Of a stretch of DNA of 38,236 nt, positions 1 through 8,568 are shown piece after piece; position 1 is the first letter of the stretch, and the number at the start of each line of letters is the position of its first letter. This DNA comes from an uncultured Clostridia bacterium. Its GTDB lineage: Bacteria; Bacillota; Clostridia; Oscillospirales; Ruminococcaceae. The stretch lies in contig CALGTU010000077.1 of assembly GCA_937901465.1 (NCBI GenBank), positions 1 through 38,236 of the forward strand, in the 5' to 3' direction. The position numbers were made by a program, and so were the translations under genes. Below the pieces are notes generated by a model. It made no database searches and was not told the origin of the DNA. It worked only from the letters and a program-made list of their open reading frames with translations.

Positions 1-780
1 ATAATTGTTCATTCTCACAGCACAAAAGTAGATGTTCAGGATGACGCACAACGCATTGATGCCGAAAAGATACATAACATAAGAAAAGCAGAATTCAATA
101 CATCTCTTGCAACGGATTTATGCGCTTGTTCTAAAGATGCGGCAGACTGGCTTTTCGGTGAACAGATACCGAGAGAACGTATAAAGATAATGAATAACGC
201 CATTGATGTCGACCGGTTTATTTATAATGATGATATACGAAACAGATACCGCAAAGAATTAGGTGTTGAGGATTGTTTCGTTATCGGTCATGTAGGAAGA
301 ATGGCATATCAGAAAAATCATGAATTTTTGCTTGATGTTTTTGCGGATGCTGAAAAGAGAATACCCAATGCCCGACTTTTATTGATAGGCGATGGGCCGT
401 TGAAAGATGACATAGTAAAACAGGCTGAAATCCTTGGAATAACTGATAAAATCATTTTTGCAGGTCATAGAAATGATGTCAATAATATTATGCAGGCGAT
501 GGATGTTTTCTGTCTTCCTTCAAGATTTGAAGGACTTGGAATAGTTCTTGTAGAAGCATTGTCAGCAGGACTTAAATGCATAGCAAGTAATGTTGTTCCG
601 AGAGAAATAGACATATCTGATAATATCAGTTTTCTTCCGTTTGATAAAAAGAAATGGTCTGATATGATTGTCGATTTTTCTAAGGGATACAGTCGCCTTG
701 ATATGTATAACATCATAACCGAAGCGGGTTATAACATTAAATATCAGATTAAAGAAGTTGAGAAACTTTATTTGGAGTGA
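1..780 (+). CDS. Glycosyltransferase family 4 (GT-B), 5' end outside window
   Basis: The reading frame is open from base 1 to the TGA at 778-780, giving 259 visible residues; the start lies upstream of the window. The visible N-terminal part reads IIVHSHSTKVD, matching the start of the second half of the first Rossmann domain in EpsF/WbnK-like GT4 enzymes. Later come GHVGRMAYQKNHEFLL (the common VGRL..QKN segment), LLLIGDGPLKD, and PSRFEGLGIVLVEALSAG, which holds the E-x7-E nucleotide-sugar site of retaining GT-B enzymes. It probably adds one sugar to a lipid-linked repeat unit at the cytoplasmic face of the membrane. It is the first visible gene of a + strand glycan operon; the next gene starts 41 bases later. 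The donor and acceptor sugars cannot be told from sequence. The ATG at 190 is internal and is not the true start. Confidence 0.9.
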   Translation: MIVHSHSTKVDVQDDAQRIDAEKIHNIRKAEFNTSLATDLCACSKDAADWLFGEQIPRERIKIMNNAIDVDRFIYNDDIRNRYRKELGVEDCFVIGHVGRMAYQKNHEFLLDVFADAEKRIPNARLLLIGDGPLKDDIVKQAEILGITDKIIFAGHRNDVNNIMQAMDVFCLPSRFEGLGIVLVEALSAGLKCIASNVVPREIDISDNISFLPFDKKKWSDMIVDFSKGYSRLDMYNIITEAGYNIKYQIKEVEKLYLE

Positions 781-821
781 TAACACAAAGATTTATAAAA
801 TAGTAAGGAGAGTTATATTTT

Positions 822-1994
822 ATGCCAAAGCTGTCGGTTGTAATACCCGTGTATAATGTAGAAAAATACCTTCAAAAGTGCGTTGACAGCGTTATAAATC
901 AGACACTAACTGACATAGAAATCATACTTGTAAATGATGGTTCGAAAGATTCATCGGGAGAAATATGTGAACGGTATGCAGAACTTGACAGCAGAGTAAA
1001 ATATATCTGTAAAGAAAACGGTGGAGTTGTATCTGCAAGAAAAGCAGGAACTAATCAGGCAACATCTGAATATATAACCTTTATTGATTCTGATGACTGG
1101 GTGAGTGAATCTTTTTTTGAAGAATTATACAACAATATTTCTGGATATGACCTTTTGATATCAAATCATTATATGGTCAAACCCGAGGTTGTAACCTATA
1201 AGAATGAATTGGCTGTCGGGGTATATGATACTTCTGAAAAAATGAAATATCTGATAGATAATATGGTATATGCAACCGCTCCGGAATTTACTAAAGATAT
1301 GGCGTTTTTTACTTCTATATGGAGTAAATTATACAAAACAGATAAGGTAAGAGATACTTTCAAAGAATCAGACCCGAACATTTTTTATCACGAAGATAAC
1401 GAATTCTTGTATAAGTATATTTTGAAATGTAGATCAGTAATCTGCACAGATATATGCGGATATTATTATCTTGACAGAGATGATTCGTGTCTGAATTCTG
1501 TTCATAACGACTATCTGCTTAATCTGAATAATTTTTATAATTCTTTACTTAAAACTTTCAGACAAAGCGAACATTCAGAATCGCTTATAAAACAGTTACA
1601 AATGTCACTTGTCTATCGTGGCACGACCAACATTCCGAGAACGATGGGATTCCATCCCGATTGTATTATAATAAGATATATCAATCCGTATCTCAATAGG
1701 CTTAATGGGAAAAAAGTGGCTTTGTATGGTGCTGGTCTTGTTGGAAAAGATTATTATTTTCAGATGAAAAAATCAAAATCGGGCGCACCTGTTTTATGGG
1801 TTGATAAAAATCATGCCCGTTATAGTGACCACCTTCCTGTATATCCTGTTGAAAATCTCAGAAATGCCGATTTTGATTATATTACCATAGCTGTTGAAAA
1901 TGAAGAACTAGCGAACAAGATTAAAAACAACCTTGTCGGAATGGGAATTTCTCAAGATAAAATTCTCTGGGAAGAGCCAATAAGACTTTATTGA
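822..1994 (+). CDS. Glycosyltransferase family 2 with C-terminal Rossmann-like domain
   Basis: 390 residues; AAGGAGAG about 10 bases before the ATG supports this start. Residues 4-230 form a GT-A fold typical of GT2: SVVIPVYNVEKYLQKCVDSV at 5-24, VNDGSKDSS near 38-46 and the metal/nucleotide motif DSDD at 89-92. A separate C-terminal domain begins near residue 297 with KKVALYGAGLVGKDYY, a GxGxxG dinucleotide-binding-like loop, and ends near residue 385. The same kind of domain appears in two other products of this operon (2089-2793 and 9618-10724). The GT2 half likely adds a sugar to the repeat unit from a nucleotide donor. The tail domain resembles the CoA/NAD-binding-like module often attached to glycan enzymes and its job is not established. 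Function of the first half is well supported; substrate is unknown. Confidence 0.9.
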   Translation: MPKLSVVIPVYNVEKYLQKCVDSVINQTLTDIEIILVNDGSKDSSGEICERYAELDSRVKYICKENGGVVSARKAGTNQATSEYITFIDSDDWVSESFFEELYNNISGYDLLISNHYMVKPEVVTYKNELAVGVYDTSEKMKYLIDNMVYATAPEFTKDMAFFTSIWSKLYKTDKVRDTFKESDPNIFYHEDNEFLYKYILKCRSVICTDICGYYYLDRDDSCLNSVHNDYLLNLNNFYNSLLKTFRQSEHSESLIKQLQMSLVYRGTTNIPRTMGFHPDCIIIRYINPYLNRLNGKKVALYGAGLVGKDYYFQMKKSKSGAPVLWVDKNHARYSDHLPVYPVENLRNADFDYITIAVENEELANKIKNNLVGMGISQDKILWEEPIRLY

Positions 1995-2088
1995 TTTATG
2001 AGAATCATCCAATTGTAGAATGTAATAATAAATTTGTTTTACTTCATTAAAAAGGAGAGGTATATTTTTAAAATATACAAGAATAAAT

Positions 2089-2793
2089 ATGTTTTTATTT
2101 CCGTTTAAAGATATTAAAGAAAATTCCAAAGTTGTAATATATGCGTATGGAGTTGTCGGAAAGATATATGTTGAACAAATTCTGAAAACCGGATATTGTG
2201 AAATTGCTGCGGTAGTCGATAAGAAATATGCCGATAACATAAATACAGATATTGTTATGATAGGAATTGATAGACTTAAAGAAGTAACTTTTGATAAAAT
2301 TATTATAGCTTTAAAAAAAGACGGAGAAAGAAAAGCAGTAAAAAAGCAGTTGATTTCAATGGGAATTGAAAATGATAAGATATATTCAGAAGATCCGATA
2401 GGCTATTCTTCTGTTTGTCATTATAAGCTTGATGAAAATCTGGAATCTTTATCAGATATAGTTTATGATATATCTACTAACTGGGATATGGATATCAGAT
2501 ATTGTGAACCTGTTATATCAGATATAAAAAGATATAATGAATCGATAGATATGATGGCAAGATTCAAACGATACATAAGAGAAGAAAAAAATCCCGAGAG
2601 AAACGTAATAATATTCAGATTATTATATGAAGCAGGCGTTTTTGATAAAGAACTCATGCAGCTGTATATGGAAAACATTCTGGGATTGACTGATATAAAT
2701 AACATGTATCATCATTTTTTGGGGAGTACAAATGATATTTTTTATTATCCCGAATATCTGTATTCTGATTTTATATTGACAGAAGAAAGATAG
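2089..2793 (+). pseudogene. 5' part of a frameshifted Rossmann-domain/glycosyltransferase gene
   Basis: 234 residues ending in TAG at 2791-2793. Residues 1-110 repeat the Rossmann-like module seen at the end of the preceding GT2 (KVVIYAYGVVGKIYVEQI, then VVDKKYAD), with the first loop glycine replaced by alanine. Residues 110-234 are a helical linker I cannot name. The downstream frame stays open back to 2769, and a one-base insertion in the AAA run at 2786-2788 would read straight through into the ORF that ends at 3965. That would give one protein of about 625 residues. The start is also weak: the Shine-Dalgarno AAAGGAGAGG at 2051-2060 lies about 28 bases before the only ATG, where the neighbouring GT2 has its ATG right after a similar site. 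I read this as the broken front half of one gene; a real two-gene split or a sequencing error cannot be excluded. Confidence 0.55.
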
Positions 2794-3965
2794 TTGATAA
2801 ACTCTGCAAGGGATACAAACTTAAAGTAAATAGAAAGAATCAGGGAAAGGATAAACTGAGAGTTGCGTTTATCTTCGGAATGCTTTTGAATCCTGATATA
2901 GGAAGAGAAGCGGTTATAGTTGAATATGCAAATCAACTTTGTTCAGCAGACTGTGAAGTAGGCATTTTTTTGGATAATGCGATAGCCAGAGTTTTTGGAA
3001 ACAAAGATGCTGCAGGATTCAATAGCCGTTCTTATGAAAAAGCACACAAAAACGCTTTTGACAGCAGAGTAGAAATTCATTACAACGATGAACTGACCAT
3101 TAAGCAGAAATTACAGTATCCGCTTGACCTTATATCAGAATATGATCCTGATGTTATCATTGATTTTACAGATGAATCAAGTGTTCTGACAGGGGTTTTA
3201 TACGGCAAATATCCGATAATGTGTGTCGGAATTCGCGGTTCATCATCAAGCACATATTCTGATAGCTTTTTTACAAGATGCAAAGAAACTGCTATTCTGC
3301 AGGACAAAGAATATCGTTCGGTTGATGAGCATAAATTCATCGGCGAATGGCTGGATATTCCTCCGATTCCTGAAAATATTGAGTTGATGAACAGAAAAGA
3401 AAACAATCTTTCAGAAGATGATTTCGTTCTCGTAACAGTCGGAATGCGACTTGATGTTGATATCGATAATAATTTTATAGACCACATGTATGTTCTTATG
3501 GAAAAATATGATAAAATAAAGTGGATTACTGTTAGTTACAATTCAAGCGAATACCTTCTTGAAAAATGCGATGAAGCTATTAAACGCGGTCAAATGATAC
3601 CATGGGGCTATGAAAAAAATCTTGCGGGATTTTATAATCTCTGTGATTTATATGTAAATCCCAACCGTAAGGGCGGTGGAATTTCTATAAGACATGCAAT
3701 GGAAATGGGTGTGCCTGTTCTGATGAATAAATTTATTTCAGATGGTCTTATGAGTATAGGCGTTGAAAATGCTGTCGGAGATAATTATGATGAACTTTTT
3801 GATTATATCGAAAAACTTTATAATAACAGAGAGTTATATGAAGAGCGAAAAAGAATGACAAAGGAGTTTATCGATAAAAATCACGAAAATACTACATCGC
3901 AGAAAATAATCTCTGCGTTAGAAAAGACAATTAAAATGTTTGATGAGCGGAATTTTAAAAGGTGA
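2790..3965 (+). pseudogene. 3' part of the same gene: GT4-like glycosyltransferase domain
   Basis: The frame is open from 2769. The first ATG is at 2880 (361 residues), but coding-like sequence precedes it: KIVDKLCKGYKLKV and then KLRVAFIFGMLLNP, where FGM holds that ATG. No good ribosome site sits at a proper distance from 2880; AAAGGA at 2846-2851 is about 28 bases away. The body looks like a GT-B enzyme: EYANQLCSADCEVGIFLDN near the start, VTVGMRLDVDID (donor-domain entry), then LCDLYVNPNRKGGGISIRHAMEMGVPVL, which lines up with the usual E-x7-E segment but has glycine where the first glutamate would be. The family is probably GT4-like. If the frameshift is real, this domain would need restart at 2880, which would cut into its first beta strand. 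If intact at 2880 it could still be made as a separate protein. Confidence 0.6.
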
Positions 3966-4032
3966 AACAACTTTAGATAACATTGGTAGTAAATGCTAAA
4001 TAAATTTTATACGATGTGAAAAGGAGTATATT

Positions 4033-4821
4033 ATGAAAACTGAAATTTCTTATTTTGGATTTTCAAAAGTTATGCTTGAAAAACTTATTAATTATAATGA
4101 CTTTAAAATTTGTAGTGTTATTACTCAATGTGGAAAAAGTAGTAATGATTTTTGGGAATTATGTAAAAATAATAATATTAATTGTTATAGTGTTGACAAA
4201 AAAGATTTAGAGAAATATGCCAACGAACTATCTGCTAAAAATGTTATTATGTATGAATTTGGTATAATTGTTCCTAACGCTATTTGTTCATCTTTTAATA
4301 TTGTTAATTTTCATCCTGGAAATTTGAAAACTAATAGAGGCGCTAATCCAATTAGTTGGTCGATATTGGATCCTAATATAGGTGCAGAAATATGTGCATA
4401 TAGAATTATTGATCAAATTGATTGTGGATACATTATATCTAGAAAAAAAGAAGATGTTAGTGATAAAGATGATCCAATCAGTTTGAAGAAAAAGTTAGAA
4501 TTAAATATTGATGTAATGCTGAAAGATGTAAATCAGTATTTCAAATTTTCAAGTACATATCCAACAGTATATGTAGAAAATGGAATTTATAGAAATAGGG
4601 TGAAACCTATAGACTATACAATTGATCTTCAAAATGATTCACCACAAATTATTATAAGAAAAATTAATTCGCAGATTCCGTATGATGGAGCAATTATTAA
4701 TATTGATGGTGCAATAAATAGAGTAAAAAAATATAATGTGTCTGAAGATAAAATATTGATGGAACTTGATAGCGGAATGGTAACTTATGATATACTTGAT
4801 AAATCATTTGAAATGATATAA
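4033..4821 (+). CDS. Sugar N-formyltransferase (FMT-like, N10-formyl-THF dependent)
   Basis: 262 residues with AAAAGGAG about 8 bases before the ATG. The first 190 residues match the formyltransferase fold shared by Fmt, ArnA and the dTDP-amino-sugar formyltransferases VioF, WlaRD and FdtF. The catalytic triad is visible: N92 and H94 in VNFHPGNLKTNRGANPISW, and D130 in QIDCGYII, which aligns with the GLDTGD motif of Fmt. It should move a formyl group from N10-formyltetrahydrofolate to the amine of a nucleotide-linked amino sugar. The operon also encodes the RmlA-RmlB-WecE route, so dTDP-4-amino-4,6-dideoxygalactose is the natural candidate substrate. Its codons are far more A/T-ended than its neighbours (runs such as AATAATAATATTAATTG), suggesting separate acquisition. 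It is not the housekeeping Fmt: the start region and C-terminal domain differ and the context is glycan synthesis. Confidence 0.85.
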   Translation: MKTEISYFGFSKVMLEKLINYNDFKICSVITQCGKSSNDFWELCKNNNINCYSVDKKDLEKYANELSAKNVIMYEFGIIVPNAICSSFNIVNFHPGNLKTNRGANPISWSILDPNIGAEICAYRIIDQIDCGYIISRKKEDVSDKDDPISLKKKLELNIDVMLKDVNQYFKFSSTYPTVYVENGIYRNRVKPIDYTIDLQNDSPQIIIRKINSQIPYDGAIINIDGAINRVKKYNVSEDKILMELDSGMVTYDILDKSFEMI

Positions 4822-4840
4822 CAAAAAAGGAAGATAATTA

Positions 4841-5533
4841 ATGAAAAAAGTGGCGGTTTTACAATCAAATTATATACCATGGAAAGGATATTTTGATATT
4901 ATACATGATGTTGATTTGTTTGTTTTTTATGATGAAGTTCAGTATACTAAAAATGATTGGAGAAATCGTAATAAAATAAAGACACAGAATGACACAAAAT
5001 GGCTGACTATTCCTTGTGGTTATGATCTTGACAGAAAAATTTATGAAGTAAAAATTAAGCAGGAGATACCTTGGCAGGAAAAACACTACAATACATTAGT
5101 AAATAATTATTCGAAATCACCATATTTTAAAAAATATAAGGAATTTATTGATTATGTATATTTGGACAAGCACTGGGAATATCTGTATGAATTAAATAGA
5201 TATATGATTATTGAAATATCTAAAATGCTCGGAATAACTACTGAATTCGCAGATAGCCGTGATTATGAAACAAGTGGTGTTAAACACGAAAAGTTGTTGA
5301 ATTTAGTTAAAGCCACTGATGCTGATTTATATTTATCGGGACTGGCAGCGAAAGATTATATAATTGAAGAAGATTATGGAAAAAATAATATCGAACTGGT
5401 TTATAAGGATTATAGCGGATATCCTGAATACAAGCAATTATATGAACCATTCAGACATGATGTAAGTGTCCTTGATTTATTATTCAATACAGGCGATGAT
5501 GCACCATATTACATATGGGGATGGAGAGAATAA
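4841..5533 (+). CDS. WbqC-like family protein
   Basis: 230 residues; AAAAAAGGAAG about 8 bases upstream fits the ATG. The start matches the WbqC family (PF08889) closely: KKVAVLQSNYIPWKGYFDII, then DLFVFYDEVQYTKNDWRNRN and KWLTIPC, with the family's conserved aromatic, Asp/Glu and Arg-Asn positions all present. WbqC proteins are common in O-antigen and capsule clusters, often beside aminotransferases and formyltransferases. Their biochemical role is not firmly established; transfer onto or modification of an amino sugar has been suggested. It follows the formyltransferase by 19 bases and precedes the radical SAM gene by 53 bases, so it is part of the same transcript. No membrane segment or signal peptide is seen, so it should act in the cytoplasm. 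Confidence 0.88.
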   Translation: MKKVAVLQSNYIPWKGYFDIIHDVDLFVFYDEVQYTKNDWRNRNKIKTQNDTKWLTIPCGYDLDRKIYEVKIKQEIPWQEKHYNTLVNNYSKSPYFKKYKEFIDYVYLDKHWEYLYELNRYMIIEISKMLGITTEFADSRDYETSGVKHEKLLNLVKATDADLYLSGLAAKDYIIEEDYGKNNIELVYKDYSGYPEYKQLYEPFRHDVSVLDLLFNTGDDAPYYIWGWRE

Positions 5534-5586
5534 ACTATTATCTGTAAAGATTGAAATAACTAAATAATTTTGAAAGGATTTTGTAT

Positions 5587-6546
5587 ATGTATTATGAAAT
5601 AAACAGTGAACTTGAAAAAAAGTTTAAAATGACAGATTTTCCTTTGAATATTGGTGTAGAAGTTACCAATCATTGTAACCTCAATTGCATTATGTGTAAT
5701 AACGATAAAATGAAGCGCCCCAAGGGGAATATGTCTATGGGTTTATATAAAAAAATAATAGACGAAGTTGCTTTAGAAAATCCTGCAACAAGAATATGGC
5801 TTGATTTTTATGGTGAAGCTATGATTGTGGGCTATAAGCTTTATTATATGGTTGATTATGCAAAGAAAAAAGGATTAACAAATGTTTGCATAAATACAAA
5901 CGCAACTCTGATGAAGCCTGAGTATGCTGAAATGTTACTTGATTCGGGTGTGGATTATATTTCTATAGATTGCGATGGCTTTTCAAAAGAAGTATATGAA
6001 TCAATAAGAGTAAATGCAGACAGAGACGTTTTTTATAAAAATGTTGAATATCTTCTTGAATATAAAAAGAAAATAAATTCTGATACTGTAATTGATGTTA
6101 AAATAATAGAGATGGAACAGAACAAACATGAAGTGGAAAAAGTTGTGGAATATTGGAGAAACAGAGGGGCATGGACCGCAGTCAGAAGATGTGCCGAATG
6201 GGTGGCAGAAAATGATAACCCTGTAAATGATGATATAAATATAGACAGAATAGCATGTGGCACTGCTGTGGGAACAGCTGTTATATCCTGGGATGGTATG
6301 GTTGGAGGTTGCGCATGGGATTATGATTGTACCATGAAATTCGGCGACATCAATAAAGAATCAATAAAAGAGATATGGATGAGAAGAAATGATCAGTTCT
6401 TGAAACTTCATTTTGAACACAGATGGAATGAACTTCCTAAAATGTGTCAGAACTGCACTGACTGGCGTGTAATCGGAGAAGAACGATTTGACGAAAACGG
6501 AAACCCTGTGAATAAAAGTTATAAAACCGAAGAGAAAATGTTCTGA
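5587..6546 (+). CDS. Radical SAM enzyme with SPASM-type C-terminal domain
   Basis: I place the start at the ATG at 5587 (319 residues) because AAAGGA at 5573-5578 is then 8 bases away; a TTG at 5581 is possible. The radical SAM signature is C30-x3-C34-x2-C37 in TNHCNLNCIMCNN, which binds the [4Fe-4S] cluster that splits S-adenosylmethionine. The C-terminal third carries SPASM-like cysteines: CGTA near residue 221, GGCAWDYDC, GDINKESIKEIW, and MCQNC near 296, which would hold an extra Fe-S cluster. Such proteins in polysaccharide loci may carry out radical chemistry on nucleotide sugars or glycan carriers; here the substrate cannot be read from sequence. The gene lies between wbqC-like and wecE-type genes in one transcript. 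It could also act on a small peptide, but no precursor peptide ORF is visible beside it. Confidence 0.85.
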   Translation: MYYEINSELEKKFKMTDFPLNIGVEVTNHCNLNCIMCNNDKMKRPKGNMSMGLYKKIIDEVALENPATRIWLDFYGEAMIVGYKLYYMVDYAKKKGLTNVCINTNATLMKPEYAEMLLDSGVDYISIDCDGFSKEVYESIRVNADRDVFYKNVEYLLEYKKKINSDTVIDVKIIEMEQNKHEVEKVVEYWRNRGAWTAVRRCAEWVAENDNPVNDDINIDRIACGTAVGTAVISWDGMVGGCAWDYDCTMKFGDINKESIKEIWMRRNDQFLKLHFEHRWNELPKMCQNCTDWRVIGEERFDENGNPVNKSYKTEEKMF

Positions 6547-6570
6547 TATAAAAATAAAAGGTTGATAAAA

Positions 6571-7695
6571 ATGATACCATTTAACAAACCGCCTTATATA
6601 GGCAAAGAAAATGAATATATCGCAAAAGCAATATCCAACGGCAAAATCTGTGGCGATGGCGAGTTTACAAAAAAGTGCAGCAGTTGGTTTGAAGACAGGA
6701 CAGGCACTGAAAAAGTCCTGCTTACAACATCATGCACACACGCACTTGAAATGACCGCTATGCTATGCGATATACAGCCCGATGACGAAGTTATTATGCC
6801 TTCTTATACATTCGTTTCAACGGCGAACGCTTTTGTCAGAATGGGAGCTAAGATTGTTTTTGTTGACATTAGTCCTGATACAATGAATATTGATGAAAAA
6901 CTCATCGAAAAGGCTATTACACCAAAAACAAAAGCGATTGTTCCCGTTCATTATGCAGGGGTTTCCTGCGAAATGGATACAATAATGGATATAGCCCGTA
7001 AGCACAATCTTTTTGTGATAGAAGATGCTGCACAGGGAATGATGTGTACATATAAAGGCAAAGCACTCGGAACAATAGGTGATTTTGGCTGTTATAGCTT
7101 TCACGAAACGAAAAATTACAGTATGGGCGAGGGCGGAGCGTTATTTATCAACGATAGAGCATATACCGAACAAGCCGAAATCATAAGAGAAAAGGGAACA
7201 AATCGTTCGAGATTTCTTCGCGGTCAGGTAGATAAATATACCTGGGTAGAAAAAGGCTCGTCATATCTTCCGAGTGAACTGAACGCAGCGTATCTGTATC
7301 CTCAGCTTGAAGAAGCAGAAACTATCAATAATTTCAGACTATATGTATGGCAGAAATATTATGACAATCTTGAATGTCTTGGTGACAGAATAGAACTTCC
7401 TTATGTGCCAGCTGAATGTAAACATAACGCTCATATGTTCTATATAAAGGTAAAGGATTTATCCGAACGCACTGAACTTATTGCGTATTTAAAAGAAAGA
7501 GGGATATCATCACCGTTTCATTATGTTCCGCTTCATAGTGCACCCGGTGGCATTAAATACGGAAGGTTTTCGGGTGAAGATAAATATACAACAAGAGAGA
7601 GTGAACGTTTACTTCGTCTTCCCTTGTATTATGGAATTTCAGATGAAGATGTTGAAAAAGTAATCAAAGAAGTCAGATCTTTTTTTGAGGGGTGA
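6571..7695 (+). CDS. wecE: dTDP-4-dehydro-6-deoxyglucose transaminase (WecE/RffA type)
   Basis: Start chosen at ATG 6571: AAAAGG ends at 6561, 9 bases before it, and MIPFNKPPYIG is the classic WecE beginning (a TTG at 6562 is the alternative). The 374-residue protein is very similar to E. coli WecE as I remember it, including the KICGDGEFTKKC, DDEVIMPSYTFVSTANAF, IVPVHYAGVSCEMDTIM, EDAAQG and EKGTNRS segments. The PLP lysine is K181 in SFHETKNY. The enzyme is a DegT/DnrJ/EryC1/StrS fold-type I aminotransferase that converts dTDP-4-keto-6-deoxyglucose to dTDP-4-amino-4,6-dideoxygalactose (dTDP-Fuc4N) using glutamate. Its substrate is made by the next two genes, rmlA and rmlB. Stereochemistry at C4 is inferred from WecE similarity; a VioA-like gluco product is less likely. 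Confidence 0.9.
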   Translation: MIPFNKPPYIGKENEYIAKAISNGKICGDGEFTKKCSSWFEDRTGTEKVLLTTSCTHALEMTAMLCDIQPDDEVIMPSYTFVSTANAFVRMGAKIVFVDISPDTMNIDEKLIEKAITPKTKAIVPVHYAGVSCEMDTIMDIARKHNLFVIEDAAQGMMCTYKGKALGTIGDFGCYSFHETKNYSMGEGGALFINDRAYTEQAEIIREKGTNRSRFLRGQVDKYTWVEKGSSYLPSELNAAYLYPQLEEAETINNFRLYVWQKYYDNLECLGDRIELPYVPAECKHNAHMFYIKVKDLSERTELIAYLKERGISSPFHYVPLHSAPGGIKYGRFSGEDKYTTRESERLLRLPLYYGISDEDVEKVIKEVRSFFEG

Positions 7696-7702
7696 TTTAT
7701 AG

Positions 7703-8566
7703 ATGAAAGGAATAATTCTTGCAGGCGGAAACGGAACAAGGCTGTATCCTATTACAAAAGCTGTATCAAAACAGTTATTGCCTATATATGATAAGCCGAT
7801 GATATATTATCCGCTTTCTGTACTTCTTCTTGCAGGGATAAAAGATATACTCATTATTTCTACACCTCAGGCGATAGATGATTACAAAAACCTTTTAGGT
7901 GATGGAACAAGGCTTGGAATAAGCATTGATTATAAAATTCAGAAAGAGCCTAAAGGTATTGCCGAAGCATTTATCATCGGAGAGGATTTTATCGGCAACG
8001 ACAATGTATGTCTTATACTCGGCGATAATGTTTTTTATGGACAGAACCTTACTGCTGTTCTTAACAATGCAATAAAAAACAATGAAGGAGCTACCGTTTT
8101 CGGCTATCCTGTAAAAGACCCAAAAGCTTTCGGTGTTGTAGAATTTGATGATAACCGAAAGGTAATATCTATCGAAGAAAAACCACAGAATCCTAAATCA
8201 AGATATGCTGTTCCCGGGTTGTATTTTTATGATAATAATGTTATTGATATAGCTAAGTCGATTGCTCCTTCGGAAAGAGGAGAACTTGAAATTACTGCTG
8301 TAAACAATGCTTATCTTGAAAAAGGAAAACTCAATGTAAAATTATTCGGCCGTGGTATAGCCTGGCTTGATACAGGAACTCCCTCAGGAATGCTTAAAGC
8401 GAGCGAATATGTTGAGGCCGTTCAGACAAGACAGGGATTTTACATATCCTGTATAGAAGAAATAGCTTGGCGCAGAGGGTTTATATCAGAAGAGCAACTT
8501 TGCAATATAGGAAACGAACTTAAAACAACAGAATACGGACAATATATATTGTCATTAACGGAGTAA
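7703..8566 (+). CDS. rmlA: Glucose-1-phosphate thymidylyltransferase
   Basis: 287 residues, the usual RmlA length. The nucleotide-binding start MKGIILAGGNGTRLYPIT and the following SKQLLPIYDKPMIYYPL are diagnostic. EPKGIAEAF, LILGDNVFYG and the GRGIAWLDTGTPSGM segment are also present. It joins dTTP and glucose-1-phosphate to dTDP-glucose, the first step of all dTDP-deoxysugar routes. It starts 8 bases after wecE ends and is followed by rmlB after two bases, so translation is likely coupled. rmlC and rmlD, needed for dTDP-rhamnose, are absent from the visible operon; here rmlA-rmlB most likely feed WecE. RmlA enzymes are normally inhibited by the end product sugar nucleotide; nothing in the sequence tells which one applies here. 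Confidence 0.96.
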   Translation: MKGIILAGGNGTRLYPITKAVSKQLLPIYDKPMIYYPLSVLLLAGIKDILIISTPQAIDDYKNLLGDGTRLGISIDYKIQKEPKGIAEAFIIGEDFIGNDNVCLILGDNVFYGQNLTAVLNNAIKNNEGATVFGYPVKDPKAFGVVEFDDNRKVISIEEKPQNPKSRYAVPGLYFYDNNVIDIAKSIAPSERGELEITAVNNAYLEKGKLNVKLFGRGIAWLDTGTPSGMLKASEYVEAVQTRQGFYISCIEEIAWRRGFISEEQLCNIGNELKTTEYGQYILSLTE

Positions 8567-8568
8567 TT

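Noticed and set aside
2780..2800. Programmed -1 frameshift joining the two halves of the glycosyltransferase gene
   Set aside because: The codons GAA GAA AGA TAG do not form an X XXY YYZ slippery heptamer, and the shifted pairing (AGA AAG) is poor. A plain one-base indel in an A-run is simpler.
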